Source of the DNA: Cytobacillus oceanisediminis | GTDB taxonomy: Bacteria > Bacillota > Bacilli > Bacillales > Cytobacillaceae | Length of the DNA stretch: 64,000 bases | Direction of reading: 5' to 3' | Assembly (NCBI RefSeq): GCF_007830235.1 | Contig: NZ_VLKI01000002.1 | Coordinates: 483,463 to 547,462, forward strand | Part shown: piece after piece, positions 8,951 to 17,676 of the stretch | Numbering within the stretch: position 1 is the stretch's first letter | Layout: the number at the start of each line of letters is the position of its first letter | The notes under the pieces: generated by a model | Database searches by the model: none | The model's input: only the letters and a program-made list of their open reading frames with translations | Told to the model about the DNA's origin: nothing | Program-made: the position numbers and the translations under genes

Positions 8951-9000
8951 CGTTCTAAAAGACGAGCTGTTCCAGTGGAGAACTGCCGTCTTTTGGAACG
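8951..9000 (+). promoter_or_regulatory. Long imperfect hairpin with competing upstream arm in the nhaC leader
   Basis: CGTTC-T-AAAAGACG at 8951-8964 pairs with CGTCTTTT-G-GAACG at 8987-9000. A separate segment, ACGGCAG at 8921-8927, is fully complementary to CTGCCGT at 8983-8989, which overlaps the 3' arm. The two pairings exclude each other. There is no clean T-tract right after the hairpin (a TTTTTT run begins 7 nt later). It could be a weak terminator of the kamA operon or a conditional leader of the antiporter. I could not match it to a lysine riboswitch, T-box or other named class by eye. Confidence 0.4.
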
Positions 9001-9175
9001 TATAAATTTTTTCTATAATTGAAAGATAGTTTGTAATCTTCAATTAGGATTAATTCGGATAAAATAATCTGAATATTTAGAAAAAAATTCCATTTTCTTG
9101 TATTTTATGATTAAATGGCTGGCAACTTTCACAAATACCTGGAATGGCACAATATTCAATGAAGGAGGAAAACAC

Positions 9176-10600
9176 TTGGATACTAAAAAGAAAGAAGTTT
9201 CCTTTAGTTTGGCTATTTTACCTTTGGCTGCGATGATGGCTGCCATGGCTATTACGATAATCGTTTTTGAGGGCAGTCCCCATGTTCCGCTAATCTTTGG
9301 TACATTAATTGCTGCCTTCATCGCATGGAGAGTTGGATATGGCTGGAAGGATATCGAAGAAGGATTATACAAAGGGATTCGTTTAGTTTTACCTGCTGTA
9401 CTGATACTTATTGTGGTTGGAATGATTATTGGATCATGGATCGGCGGCGGAGTTATCGCATCAATGACTTACTTCGGGTTAAAGCTGCTATCTCCCGCCT
9501 ATTTCCTAGTAGCTATTACAATAATTTGCAGTGTTGTATCCTTGGCTATCGGCAGCTCCTGGTCTACTATGGCCACAATCGGGGTAGCAGGAATGGGAAT
9601 TGGTATGAGTATGGGGATTCCTGCTCCCATGATTGCGGGGGCTGTCATTTCCGGGTCATATTTTGGGGACAAGATGTCACCTTTATCCGATACTACGGTT
9701 TTAGCATCAGGCCTATCTGGTTCAAACTTGTTTGAACATATTAGGCATATGCTTTATACCACGATCCCTGGACTCATTATTGCACTTGGCGTCTATTGGT
9801 ATCTCGGGAGACAATTTTCATCTGCAACAACTGGGACCGGGGAAATAGACAGTGTATTGAAAACCCTGCAGGAGCACTTTTTAATTTCTCCATTTCTTCT
9901 TCTGATCCCTGTCATTGTTATTGTTCTAGTTGCACGCAAGGTCCCGGCTCTTCCAGCTCTTATTTTAGGTGTTATCCTTGGTTCATTGGCTTCGGTTTTC
10001 ATACAGGGCAGTTCAGTAGGGGAAGCGGTCACTGCTCTGCAGGCAGGCTTTACCCTGGAATCGGGAAATGAGATGGTGGACACCCTGCTGAACCGCGGAG
10101 GCATTGATGGGATGATGTATACCCTCTCTTTAATTCTGGTTGCTGCTGCCTTTGGAGGTGTACTGGAGAGTGTCGGAATGCTAGAAGCGATTGTAAAGCA
10201 GATTTTAAAGTTGGTAAAGTCAGACAAAGGATTACTATCTTCCACCGTTTTGACAGCGTTTTTTTCCAATATTGCATCGGCTGACCAATACCTATCCATT
10301 GTTGTACCATCTCGTATGTACTCAAAGGCCTATCAGGATCGAAACTTGCATCCAAAGAATCTCTCACGTGCTTTAGAAGATGGCGGAACCATTACGTCCG
10401 TTTTTGTTCCATGGAATACCTGTGGAGTTTTCATATTCGGTACATTAGGCGTCTCTGCATTTGCTTATGCCCCATATGCAATTTTAAATTTTTCGGTTCC
10501 TATTATTTCTATTATTTTTTCAATGATTGGCTTTTCTGTAGTCAAGCTGTCAGATATAAATGCAAAAAGAATCACAAATGAAGTGGAAGATGCTGTATAA
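9176..10600 (+). CDS. nhaC: NhaC family Na+/H+ antiporter (copy 1, next to kamA)
   Basis: A 474-residue polytopic membrane protein of the NhaC family with about 11-12 hydrophobic segments. Conserved stretches include FEGSPHVPL, IGSSWSTMATIGVAGMGIG, GDKMSPLSDTT and EDGGTITSVFVPWNTCG. A TTG start at 9176 is chosen: it has AAGGAGG 7 nt upstream and aligns with the start of the paralogue at 59176, whereas the longer frame from 9098 adds an unrelated tail without a ribosome binding site. It is closely related to the second copy near rocR/rocA. Family members exchange Na+ for H+, and some are thought to exchange organic or amino acid substrates; its place after the lysine operon suggests such a role (inference). 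Confidence 0.87.
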   Translation: MDTKKKEVSFSLAILPLAAMMAAMAITIIVFEGSPHVPLIFGTLIAAFIAWRVGYGWKDIEEGLYKGIRLVLPAVLILIVVGMIIGSWIGGGVIASMTYFGLKLLSPAYFLVAITIICSVVSLAIGSSWSTMATIGVAGMGIGMSMGIPAPMIAGAVISGSYFGDKMSPLSDTTVLASGLSGSNLFEHIRHMLYTTIPGLIIALGVYWYLGRQFSSATTGTGEIDSVLKTLQEHFLISPFLLLIPVIVIVLVARKVPALPALILGVILGSLASVFIQGSSVGEAVTALQAGFTLESGNEMVDTLLNRGGIDGMMYTLSLILVAAAFGGVLESVGMLEAIVKQILKLVKSDKGLLSSTVLTAFFSNIASADQYLSIVVPSRMYSKAYQDRNLHPKNLSRALEDGGTITSVFVPWNTCGVFIFGTLGVSAFAYAPYAILNFSVPIISIIFSMIGFSVVKLSDINAKRITNEVEDAV

Positions 10601-10646
10601 GAAAAAATAACCCTTGCTTTCCTTGGAAAGGACAGCGTAAAGGAGG

Positions 10647-10694
10647 CTGACTTAAAAGGTCATTTAAACATGTCTTTTTAAGTCAGTTTTTTTT
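10647..10694 (+). terminator. Intrinsic terminator after nhaC copy 1
   Basis: CTGACTTAAAA at 10647-10657 pairs with TTTTAAGTCAG ending at 10686, followed by a run of eight T residues. Confidence 0.85.
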
Positions 10695-10804
10695 CTTGTT
10701 CGTCCATACTTGTATGGGTATGTAAAGCAGGCTGAATTTAAAACTAAGAGAATTGATTTTGGTGAGTGATGGAAAGTTTAGATAACATAGTTAAGCTTCT
10801 TAAG

Positions 10805-10833
10805 TTGAGCACATAACATTTACTGTATATACT
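10805..10833 (+). promoter_or_regulatory. Predicted sigma-A promoter of yutM
   Basis: A TTGAGC -35 (10805-10810) and TATACT -10 (10828-10833) are separated by 17 nt, 43 nt before the yutM start codon. By-eye prediction only. Confidence 0.5.
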
Positions 10834-10875
10834 ATGAGTATAGAAGTATCCTTACATTGACAGGAGGGAAAAGAA

Positions 10876-11238
10876 ATGGAACAAGTAGTGGTAATTACAG
10901 AAGCAGCGGCTTTGCATATAAAAGAAATGATGAAACAAAACGAAGAAGAAGATGCTTTCTTGCGTGTGGCGGTAAAGGGGGGCGGCTGCAGCGGCCTTTC
11001 ATACGGAATGGGCTTTGCTCATGAAGTAGAGGAAAATGATATCCAGGCAGAACACCATGGCATTCAGGTTCTTGTCAGCAAGGAAGATGCGCCAATCTTA
11101 AAAGGAACAAAAATCGATTACAAAGAATCCATGATGGGCGGCGGATTTACCATCGACAATCCAAACGCCATCGCATCATGCGGCTGCGGGTCATCCTTCC
11201 GTACAGCTACAAACACTGGAACACCTGAAGAATGCTAA
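10876..11238 (+). CDS. yutM: HesB/IscA-family A-type iron-sulfur carrier
   Basis: A 120-residue A-type Fe-S cluster carrier. The three cluster-ligand cysteines are C38 (GGGCSGLSYG) and C102/C104 (SCGCGSSF), the hallmark of the HesB/IscA/SufA/ErpA family. It receives Fe-S clusters from the Suf machinery and delivers them to target proteins in the cytoplasm. A GGAGGG site precedes the ATG. It stands alone with its own predicted promoter and is convergent with the ferredoxin-NADP reductase gene yumC, as in the B. subtilis neighbourhood. The last 10 residues (Thr/Gly-rich, ending EEC) are an extra tail. Confidence 0.9.
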   Translation: MEQVVVITEAAALHIKEMMKQNEEEDAFLRVAVKGGGCSGLSYGMGFAHEVEENDIQAEHHGIQVLVSKEDAPILKGTKIDYKESMMGGGFTIDNPNAIASCGCGSSFRTATNTGTPEEC

Positions 11239-11290
11239 TCGGGAGCCAGAGGGACCTCCACCGGCCTTAGACCGCGTCATTTCAACGAGT

Positions 11291-11567
11291 GACGCATATA
11301 TTTGAAAAGTGACGCATAAGCTGTAAGAGCTGACGCATAAGTTGGCGGAAGTGGCGCATAAAGAACTGAAGTGAAGCATAATACCTCCGGAACGGCGTAT
11401 AAACTATCAGTGACGACCCAAAAATTAGCCGGAACAACGCAAAAAAACGGCCACGACGCAAAATGGGCTTGAATGGACACGCAAGAACCAGCTGAAAAGA
11501 CGCAAAAGCAGGCTGGAACGACGCAACACTCAGTTAAAACGACGCATAAAACCGGCCACGATACAAA
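11291..11567. repeat. Degenerate phased array, core GACGCATAA, about 21-bp period
   Basis: About 14 related words (GACGCATA, drifting to GACGCAAAA, GGCGCATA, GAAGCATA and AACGCAAA) occur at 11291, 11311, 11332, 11353, 11373, 11394, 11412, 11433, 11455, 11476, 11499, 11519, 11541 and 11560, giving steps of 18-23 and mostly 20-22 bp. The DNA between words is not conserved. The array fills the 440-bp space between the convergent ends of yutM and yumC. Frames open across it are by-products of the 21-bp (7-codon) period and lack ribosome binding sites. Confidence 0.8.
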
Positions 11568-11682
11568 GCTATTAAAATCGAGGCCAAATCGGATTTTCAA
11601 CGCACACTGTATACGGACCAGGATAATCATCTTATTCCAACAAAAAAGGGTGGCCCCATCAAAGGCCACCCTTTTCCTATTC

Positions 11683-12681
11683 TTATTTGCCAAACATGGA
11701 AGAGCTGTGCATTGGCTGTACTTTTGCTTTTGGATCGATAAAGGATTTGGCATGGTTGACTGCAGTTGGTGCTTCGCCAAAGCCGCAGGCGATTAGCTTT
11801 ACTTTGCCATCGTATGTGCAAATGTCGCCGGCAGCATAGATGCCTTCAACGTTTGTTTCCATTCTGGAGTTAACAACGATTGAGTTCTTTTCGATTTCAA
11901 GTCCCCATTCCTTGATTGGTCCGAGTGAGGAAACGAAGCCGTAGTTAACGATTACGGCATCAACATCGTACACTTCTTTTTCTTTGTCTGTTACGCCTTC
12001 AAGAATGACTTGCTTGATTCCTTCATCGTCACCGATCAGCTCTGCAGGTACGTAAGGTGTTTTGATTTCCACCTTGGAGTTTTGCAGGTTTTCTACGCTG
12101 TGCTCATGCGCGCGGAATTTATCCCGGCGGTGAATAATGGTTACCTTTTCGGCAATTGGCTCAAGCATTAATGCCCAGTCAACAGCAGAATCTCCGCCGC
12201 CGAATACAACCACTTTCTGGCCAGCAAATTTATTCAAGTCATCAATGAAATAGTGAAGGTTCTTACCTTCATATTGTGCAGCACTTTCCAGTTCAAGGCG
12301 GCGTGGCTGGAATGCGCCATTTCCGGCAGTGATAATGATTGTTTTGGAATAGTGGACTTCTTTGTTGGTTGTCAGCTTAAAAGTGCCGTCCGCCTGCTTT
12401 TCCAATTTTTCAACAGACTGTTCAAGAGATACAGTCGGCTCGAATTTAGCCATTTGTTCTTTCAGATTATCGATTAATTCCTGAGCGCGGACTTTCGGGA
12501 AGCCAGCAACATCATATATGTATTTTTCAGGATAAAGAGCAGATAATTGTCCCCCAAGCTGCGGCAAGCTTTCAATTATTTTTACTGAAGCTTGTCTCAT
12601 ACCCCCGTAGAAAGCAGTGAATAAACCAGTTGGCCCCCCGCCAATAATGGTTATGTCATACACTTTTTGATCTTCTTTCAT
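11683..12681 (-). CDS. yumC: Ferredoxin/flavodoxin-NADP+ reductase, thioredoxin-reductase type
   Basis: A 332-residue FAD- and NADP-dependent reductase of the TrxR-like FNR type; the B. subtilis YumC is also 332 residues. FAD binding is shown by [11 protein letters not shown] near the N-terminus and [12 protein letters not shown] near the C-terminus, and NADP binding by [14 protein letters not shown]. The CxxC dithiol of true thioredoxin reductases is absent, as expected for this subfamily. The start at 12681 is chosen for its GGGGGG site; an upstream in-frame ATG has none. It transfers electrons between NADPH and ferredoxin or flavodoxin in the cytosol. It is transcribed divergently from yumB and converges with yutM. 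Confidence 0.92.
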   Translation of the reverse strand: MKEDQKVYDITIIGGGPTGLFTAFYGGMRQASVKIIESLPQLGGQLSALYPEKYIYDVAGFPKVRAQELIDNLKEQMAKFEPTVSLEQSVEKLEKQADGTFKLTTNKEVHYSKTIIITAGNGAFQPRRLELESAAQYEGKNLHYFIDDLNKFAGQKVVVFGGGDSAVDWALMLEPIAEKVTIIHRRDKFRAHEHSVENLQNSKVEIKTPYVPAELIGDDEGIKQVILEGVTDKEKEVYDVDAVIVNYGFVSSLGPIKEWGLEIEKNSIVVNSRMETNVEGIYAAGDICTYDGKVKLIACGFGEAPTAVNHAKSFIDPKAKVQPMHSSSMFGK

Positions 12682-12965
12682 GCTATATCCCCCCAAGTAT
12701 GTATTGCAATTCCAATCTATATTTTAACATAAATCAAAAAAAACCTCACTAATCGTGGTAAATATTATGAATAATAAAAACTCTCTAATAGGATACCAAG
12801 AGGATTTATAATTAAAAACACGTATATTCTCTTAAAAAGTCTCAAAATTTTTAAGTTTTTCAACTATTTTTTAAGACTTGAAAAACAAATGGAAGTAGAA
12901 TAATATGTATTGTAGGCATAATGTTAATATTTTGTGACAATTTCAAGTCATTTTTTTGAACTTGT

Positions 12966-12983
12966 TCGTGAATAACATCACAA
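12966..12983 (+). promoter_or_regulatory. Candidate Rex operator upstream of yumB
   Basis: TCGTGA-ATAACA-TCACAA differs at one position from the Rex (NADH/NAD+ sensor) consensus TTGTGA-N6-TCACAA. It lies about 90 bp before the start codon of a predicted NADH dehydrogenase, in the 392-bp, very AT-rich spacer between yumC and yumB. The rest of that spacer shows no gene. Rex control of ndh-type genes is known in Firmicutes; its application here is inference. Confidence 0.4.
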
Positions 12984-13073
12984 AGTTTTTTATATTTTTT
13001 GAAATAAAAAATATAAAGCAGCGGAAGCTAAGAAAAACATTAGAAAATACTAAAAAAGGTGGAAGTGATACAC

Positions 13074-14291
13074 TTGAGAAAGCCAAAGATTGTTATCCTG
13101 GGGGCGGGCTACGGCGGATTGATGGTTGCAACCCGTTTGCAAAAATCTGTAGGAACAAATGAAGCAGAAATCGTATTAGTGAATAAAAATGACTACCATT
13201 ACGAAACAACATGGCTGCATGAGGCATCAGCCGGAACACTTCATCATGATCGTGTACGGTACGATATTAAAGATGTTATCGACCGCAACAAGGTAGAGTT
13301 TGTTCAGGGAATTGCTCTGGAAATTAAAACAGAAGAAAAGAAAGTCATCATGGAGAACGGCGAAATTGACTATGATTATCTAGTTGTTTCCCTTGGTGCA
13401 GAGCCTGAAACGTTCGGAATCAAAGGGCTTAAAGAGCACGCATTTTCAATCGTCAATGTAAATGCTGCACGCCAAATCCGTGAGCATATTGAGTATCAAT
13501 TTGCTACTTATAATACAGAGATTGAGAAGAAGGACGAGCGCCTGACAATCGTGGTCGGCGGAGCTGGTTTCACAGGAATTGAATTCCTTGGAGAATTGGC
13601 AAACCGTATTCCAGAGCTTTGCAAAGAGTATGATGTGGACTACCATAAGGTAAAATTAATCTGTGTGGAAGCAGCGCCAATGGTACTTCCTGGCTTCGAT
13701 CCTGAGCTTGTTAATTATGCTGTTTCCCACTTGGAGAAAAAAGGCGTACAATTCATGATCGGCACAGCTATTAAGGAAGCTACTCCAGAAGGCATCATCG
13801 TTGGAAAAGGCGAAGATGAAGTAGAAGAAATTAAAGCTGAAACAGTTGTCTGGGCAGCAGGTGTCCGCGGAAACTCCATTATTGAAAATTCCGGAATTGA
13901 AGCAATGCGCGGCCGTGTAAAAGTTCAGCCTGATTTACGTGCACCTGGCCATGATAACCTGTTTATCATCGGGGACTGCTCATTAATTATCAATGAAGAA
14001 ATTAACCGTCCATACCCTCCTACTGCACAGATCGCCATGCAGCAGGGTGAAGTATGTGCAAGAAACTTAACTGCTTTGATCCGCAACAAGACTGAGCTGG
14101 AAACATTCACTCCTGATATCAAAGGAACAGTTTGTTCACTTGGTGAAGATGATGCAATTGGTGTTGCATTCGGCAAAAAGATGGTTGGCTCCAAAGCATC
14201 ATTTATGAAGAAAATGGTTGATAACCGTGCCCTATATATGATTGGCGGACCTTCCCTTGTATTGAAAAAAGGTAAGTTCAACGTTCTTTAA
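13074..14291 (+). CDS. yumB: NDH-2-like NAD(P)H dehydrogenase
   Basis: A 405-residue flavoprotein of the type II NADH dehydrogenase family. It has an N-terminal FAD Rossmann motif ([11 protein letters not shown]), a second nucleotide-binding motif ([12 protein letters not shown]) and an FAD-binding segment LFIIGDCSL. The TTG at 13074 is chosen: it follows AAAGGTGG at good spacing and yields the start (M)[11 protein letters not shown] seen in YumB proteins. The enzyme is expected to pass electrons from NADH to menaquinone at the membrane face without pumping protons. It is followed by a strong terminator and preceded by a candidate Rex site. Confidence 0.9.
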   Translation: MRKPKIVILGAGYGGLMVATRLQKSVGTNEAEIVLVNKNDYHYETTWLHEASAGTLHHDRVRYDIKDVIDRNKVEFVQGIALEIKTEEKKVIMENGEIDYDYLVVSLGAEPETFGIKGLKEHAFSIVNVNAARQIREHIEYQFATYNTEIEKKDERLTIVVGGAGFTGIEFLGELANRIPELCKEYDVDYHKVKLICVEAAPMVLPGFDPELVNYAVSHLEKKGVQFMIGTAIKEATPEGIIVGKGEDEVEEIKAETVVWAAGVRGNSIIENSGIEAMRGRVKVQPDLRAPGHDNLFIIGDCSLIINEEINRPYPPTAQIAMQQGEVCARNLTALIRNKTELETFTPDIKGTVCSLGEDDAIGVAFGKKMVGSKASFMKKMVDNRALYMIGGPSLVLKKGKFNVL

Positions 14292-14317
14292 TATAACTGC
14301 TCTTATACAATAATGAG

Positions 14318-14347
14318 GGGATAGACTATTGGGTCTATCCCTTTTTT
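14318..14347 (+). terminator. Intrinsic terminator after yumB
   Basis: GGGATAGAC (14318-14326) pairs with GTCTATCCC (14333-14341), followed by six T residues. Confidence 0.88.
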
Positions 14348-14412
14348 AGTGCCTAATAAAAGAGCTATCCCATCAAGCTCATGATACAATATTTTAAAAA
14401 GGGGGATATCAG

Positions 14413-14904
14413 ATGGGAGTGGAACATAAAAGGGGTAAAGTCTGGCTGGCTGTTTCGGGCCTTGTTATTTCACCTGATGGCAAGTGGCTTGTCGTGAAAA
14501 AGAAATACGGCGGATTGAAAGGAAAATGGTCGCTGCCTGCTGGATTTGTGGAACCGGGAGAAACAGCGGATGAAGCTGCAGTTCGGGAAATTAAGGAAGA
14601 AACAGGGGTAAAATGTACGGTGAAAGGCATGATTGGCTTACGGACAGGAGTCATAAAAGGGGAAGTCAGTGATAATATGATCCTTTTTATGCTGGAAGCA
14701 GAGCCTGGACAATCCTTAAAAGTTCAAGAGAGCGAGCTTTTTGACGTACAATACCGTGAACCGAGGGAGCTTGCAAGCGATCCGGATGCTTCAGTCCTTC
14801 TAAAATACATATTAAATTCTTCGGACTCCTCTGTAAAACCCTTAATAGATGGAATTAACCCGGGGGAAACATTTGGATATACAGCTTACAAGATATTTTT
14901 ATAA
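14413..14904 (+). CDS. Nudix hydrolase
   Basis: A 163-residue Nudix hydrolase. The Nudix box reads G(x5)E(x7)REIKEETGV at about residues 42-64, with the Mg2+-binding REIKEE glutamates intact. Nudix enzymes cleave nucleoside diphosphates linked to another moiety; the specificity cannot be read from the sequence. A GGGGGATATC site precedes the ATG. It lies between yumB and yuiA, an insertion relative to the gene order I recall from B. subtilis, and has its own flanking spacers. Confidence 0.88.
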   Translation: MGVEHKRGKVWLAVSGLVISPDGKWLVVKKKYGGLKGKWSLPAGFVEPGETADEAAVREIKEETGVKCTVKGMIGLRTGVIKGEVSDNMILFMLEAEPGQSLKVQESELFDVQYREPRELASDPDASVLLKYILNSSDSSVKPLIDGINPGETFGYTAYKIFL

Positions 14905-15065
14905 TTTTCTGAAATTTAAAGATACAGCGAGATTTTAGAAGCAAAACATGCTTGTATGCGTTTCCATTGATATTTTTTCGTGAAATTTGAAGCTTTTCAT
15001 TTATTCATATCCTTGGTATATTATCAGAAAATTCAGTTACGAAAAAACCGAAGGAGATGAATGAA

Positions 15066-15191
15066 ATGGCAGCTAAGAATTATGAAAACAAAGAGTGTAT
15101 GTATTGTTCAGGTAAAGGATATTTCCAATTACTATTGGGAGGTTCAGAAACCTGTTCATGCTGCGGCGGTACAGGCAAGAAAAAAGATTAA
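15066..15191 (+). CDS. yuiA: YuiA-like small double zinc-finger protein
   Basis: A 41-residue protein with two DnaJ-type CxxCxGxG motifs: CMYCSGKG at residues 11-18 and CSCCGGTG at residues 30-37. Together they could form one zinc site as in the cysteine-rich domain of DnaJ. The ATG at 15066 has AGGAG at a proper distance; an ATG five bases earlier is out of frame. Position just before yuiB matches yuiA of B. subtilis. Its function is unknown. A terminator follows directly. Confidence 0.82.
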   Translation: MAAKNYENKECMYCSGKGYFQLLLGGSETCSCCGGTGKKKD

Positions 15192-15195
15192 GATG

Positions 15196-15221
15196 AAACT
15201 TCGCGGAAAGCGAAGTTTTTT
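15196..15221 (+). terminator. Intrinsic terminator after yuiA
   Basis: AACTTCGC (15197-15204) pairs with GCGAAGTT (15210-15217), followed by a short T run. Confidence 0.85.
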
Positions 15222-15231
15222 CTTTTGGAAA

Positions 15232-15400
15232 GGCTCTGTAAAGCTCATTGTTGATATGGGCACCCCGTACTGGCCTGTTGATTTTCCACTCAAGAAGCTC
15301 AGCGAACCGCGGGCGGTCCGACGCTCCTCAAGCATTTAGCCTGTGGGATCTCCCTTTGACTGGCTTCTCCCGCTTGGGTCTCGTGCTTTCCGTTCCAAAC
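15232..15400 (+). repeat. Dispersed MITE-like repeat, copy 1 (degenerate)
   Basis: It begins GGCTCTGTAAAG and contains CTGTTGATTTTCCACTC and CAGCGAACCGCGGGCGGTCC, shared with the copies at 23021 and 61156, then a CTCCCTTTGACTGG block. The right half is diverged and the right terminal repeat is not recognisable, so the end coordinate is approximate. It occupies most of the gap between yuiA and yuiB; frames crossing it are not genes. Confidence 0.65.
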
Positions 15401-15560
15401 AGAGACTTGGAAAAATTGTATGCTGCCGGAAGGACGGGGGCTCCTTTTAGAGCTGTCCGCCAAAGACTGAGGACTTTTATGTACATGCGCTTTTCTTATT
15501 GACTCCTTAATCCACATTAAGTACACTAAATATTGATGTGCTAAGGGAGGAAACAAGTCC

Positions 15561-15884
15561 ATGCAAATGACGATCTTCGTTTTGCCTATCTCCATGCTTC
15601 TGTTTTTTGTGCTGTTTTTTGGGATAGGTTTTATATTGAATATGCTATTAAGAATGTCCTGGATTATGGCTATTATTTATCCGATTATTGCGATTTTAAT
15701 TATTGATAAGGTCCGGTTTATTGAATATTTTCAAAATACGGGTGAAGCCCTTTCAAGTCTTGGTGTTGAGTTCTCCAGTCTTGCTCTGGCGGATATACTC
15801 ATTTTAAGCAGCGGGATGGCAGGGGCTATTGTCGCTGGAATCACAATCAGGCTGCTCCGTAAAAAAGGATATCGTATGTTTTAA
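15561..15884 (+). CDS. yuiB: YuiB family small membrane protein
   Basis: A 107-residue integral membrane protein with three hydrophobic segments (about residues 5-30, 34-55 and 75-97) and a positively charged C-terminus. The segment GIGFILNMLLRMSW resembles YuiB of B. subtilis, and the neighbours yuiA and yuiC agree. It has a GGGAGG site 8-9 nt before the ATG. No biochemical role is known. A terminator follows. Confidence 0.8.
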   Translation: MQMTIFVLPISMLLFFVLFFGIGFILNMLLRMSWIMAIIYPIIAILIIDKVRFIEYFQNTGEALSSLGVEFSSLALADILILSSGMAGAIVAGITIRLLRKKGYRMF

Positions 15885-15893
15885 AAAGCTAAA

Positions 15894-15920
15894 TCTCTGC
15901 TGTTTGCAGAGTTTTTTTTA
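15894..15920 (+). terminator. Intrinsic terminator after yuiB
   Basis: CTCTGC (15895-15900) pairs with GCAGAG (15906-15911), followed by eight T residues. Confidence 0.8.
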
Positions 15921-16073
15921 TTTTATTTGAATAGTATGCTCAAATCGCGCAAACCCTTGGCGTAATTGGTTTTATGCTGTCTGTAACTGCTTGCTGGAAG
16001 CCTTTTGCTCCTTAAAGTTATGAATATATCTCTGAAAGATGGGAAATGAATAACTTTGGGAGGAGTGTTTTAG

Positions 16074-16787
16074 ATGAACAGATTAAAGAAATGGACAAAG
16101 CGTTCCATCATGTCAGCTTTATTTTTAGGAGCATTGTTAACGACTTTTCACTCGATATCTGGAGTAGAAGCGAGATCGATCGTTAACTTTTATCAAAGTG
16201 AAGCTGAACAAGCTGGCAAGGATGAGCTTTCAGGTTTTGATCATACATTTAAATCGGTTGGTGTAGCCTTTAAATTTTTACAGCGTGCAGCCAGTCTGAA
16301 TCCAAAGATTTCTGCCAGCGAAGCGGTGGCGAGCCAGCCCCCAACTTTGGAGGAATCGATTGACTGGTCGCAATATCAGGCAAAGCAAGTGGTTGCGACG
16401 GGATACACGGCATATTATGAATCCACGGGTAAAAATCCTGATCACCCGTCATTTGGCATTACATACTCAGGAGTTAAAGTGAAACGAGATTTATATTCTA
16501 CTGTCGCAGCAGATTTAAATGTTTTTCCGATTGGGACAATCCTGTTTGTTCCTGGCTATGGATATGGCGTCGTGGCTGATAAAGGCGGGGCCATCAAAGG
16601 AAATAAACTGGACCTTTATTATGAAACGGTCGATGATGTTTATAATAATTGGGGAAAAAAGACGCTTGATGTCTTTATCATTGAAATGGGTGATGGTACC
16701 CTGACGGAAGAAGATTTAAGAATACTGAATGAAAATGAATCGATGCAGGTTTTTAGGCAGCAATATATTAAATCCGAGCAGAAATAA
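16074..16787 (+). CDS. yuiC: 3D-domain protein, YuiC-like (predicted secreted cell wall enzyme)
   Basis: A 237-residue protein with an N-terminal signal sequence (basic start, then a hydrophobic stretch at residues 11-29 ending near GVEARS) and a C-terminal 3D domain from about residue 105. The three aspartates are visible in [19 protein letters not shown] and TLDVFII. YuiC belongs to the stationary-phase/resuscitation-factor-like (Sps) family with lytic transglycosylase-type folds, so muralytic activity outside the membrane is likely. A GGGAGG site lies upstream. It shares a bidirectional terminator with the opposite-strand gene. Confidence 0.86.
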   Translation: MNRLKKWTKRSIMSALFLGALLTTFHSISGVEARSIVNFYQSEAEQAGKDELSGFDHTFKSVGVAFKFLQRAASLNPKISASEAVASQPPTLEESIDWSQYQAKQVVATGYTAYYESTGKNPDHPSFGITYSGVKVKRDLYSTVAADLNVFPIGTILFVPGYGYGVVADKGGAIKGNKLDLYYETVDDVYNNWGKKTLDVFIIEMGDGTLTEEDLRILNENESMQVFRQQYIKSEQK

Positions 16788-16837
16788 ATAGAATAGCATA
16801 AGGCGCTGAATGAACGCTTGAAAGTAGATGAAAAAAA

Positions 16838-16871
16838 GGCAAATCCGCAATCAAAACGGATTTGCTTTTTT
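16838..16871. terminator. Bidirectional terminator between yuiC and the substrate-binding-like gene
   Basis: GCAAATCCG (16839-16847) pairs with CGGATTTGC (16857-16865), with an A-run before and a T-run after, so it can serve both convergent genes. Confidence 0.87.
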
Positions 16872-16875
16872 AGCT

Positions 16876-17661
16876 TTAAAAAGAAGAGAATGCCTCTGAA
16901 TGGATTTTTTTAGCCAATCTAACGGCTCCTTCAATCAGCCGTGGCGAAGGCCTGCAATAGAGTTCTTCTTCAAGGACAAGGATTTTGCTCTGCTTTACTG
17001 CCTCTAGCTCGCTCCAGCCAGGGCGTTTTAACACAATTTCCGGATTTACCTTTTCCCTTCTGACACCTACCCAGGCGAGGCAAATATAATCCGGCTGTCT
17101 CATCAGCACGTCTTCCCAATCGGTCTGGACACTTGCAAGCTCGACATCACTGAATAAATTTTTAGCTCCTGCAATCTCACTGATCTCTGTGAGCCAATTG
17201 ACTTTTCCGGGTGTGAAAACAGGTTTTGGCCACCATTCCCAGTATAAGCTGGGCTTAGACTTTATACCTGCTGAGATTTTCTTGAGCTCTTCTATTTTTG
17301 CACGAAAGCTCTTAGAGGCAGAAATGCCTGCTTCAGGTTTTCCGATTCTTTCGGAAACAATGATTAAATCCTGCTCAATATCCTTAAGGCTTTGCGGATT
17401 TAAAACAATGTGGGGAATTTGCCTTTTTTTCAGCTCCTCCACATTCTTTTCCATACCCGGTACGCTTAAAGATGCAAGCACCAGGTCAGGCTTCAATTCC
17501 TCAACCTTATCCATATTGATGGACAAGTCGGGCCCCAGCCGCGGAAGCCCGCTTATTTGATCAGGCCAATCCGAGTAATCATCTACACCGGCCAGCATAT
17601 GGGTAAACCCTAAATATTCCATTAACTCTGTATTGCTCGGGCATAAAGAAAGGATTTTCAT
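16876..17661 (-). CDS. Cobalamin/iron-siderophore-type substrate-binding-fold protein without signal peptide
   Basis: A 261-residue protein of the BtuF/FhuD-type (periplasmic-binding, helical backbone) family. It opens MKILSLCPSNTELMEYLGF, as in the mature part of BtuF-like proteins, then shows GVDDYSDWP and ELKPDLVLA. No signal peptide or lipobox precedes the domain, and no in-frame extension would supply one. No permease or ATPase gene is adjacent; it sits 15 bp after yuiD and is probably co-transcribed with it. It is therefore likely cytosolic. The ligand is unknown; annotation pipelines usually call such proteins cobalamin-binding. Confidence 0.75.
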   Translation of the reverse strand: MKILSLCPSNTELMEYLGFTHMLAGVDDYSDWPDQISGLPRLGPDLSINMDKVEELKPDLVLASLSVPGMEKNVEELKKRQIPHIVLNPQSLKDIEQDLIIVSERIGKPEAGISASKSFRAKIEELKKISAGIKSKPSLYWEWWPKPVFTPGKVNWLTEISEIAGAKNLFSDVELASVQTDWEDVLMRQPDYICLAWVGVRREKVNPEIVLKRPGWSELEAVKQSKILVLEEELYCRPSPRLIEGAVRLAKKIHSEAFSSF

Positions 17662-17676
17662 TTCAGTTCACACCTA

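Noticed and set aside
8905..9175. Lysine riboswitch before nhaC copy 1
   Set aside because: The expected conserved L-box blocks are absent and the leader is short; only a generic competing-hairpin layout can be supported.
9098..9175. Longer N-terminus for nhaC copy 1
   Set aside because: No ribosome binding site and no counterpart in the paralogue; the TTG at 9176 with AAGGAGG is better.
11277..11780. Long minus-strand frame over the GACGCATAA array and the end of yumC
   Set aside because: It overlaps the convincing yumC C-terminus in another frame, and its composition follows the DNA repeat.
15248..15595. Frames on both strands between yuiA and yuiB
   Set aside because: They run through a dispersed repeat element and have no start signals.
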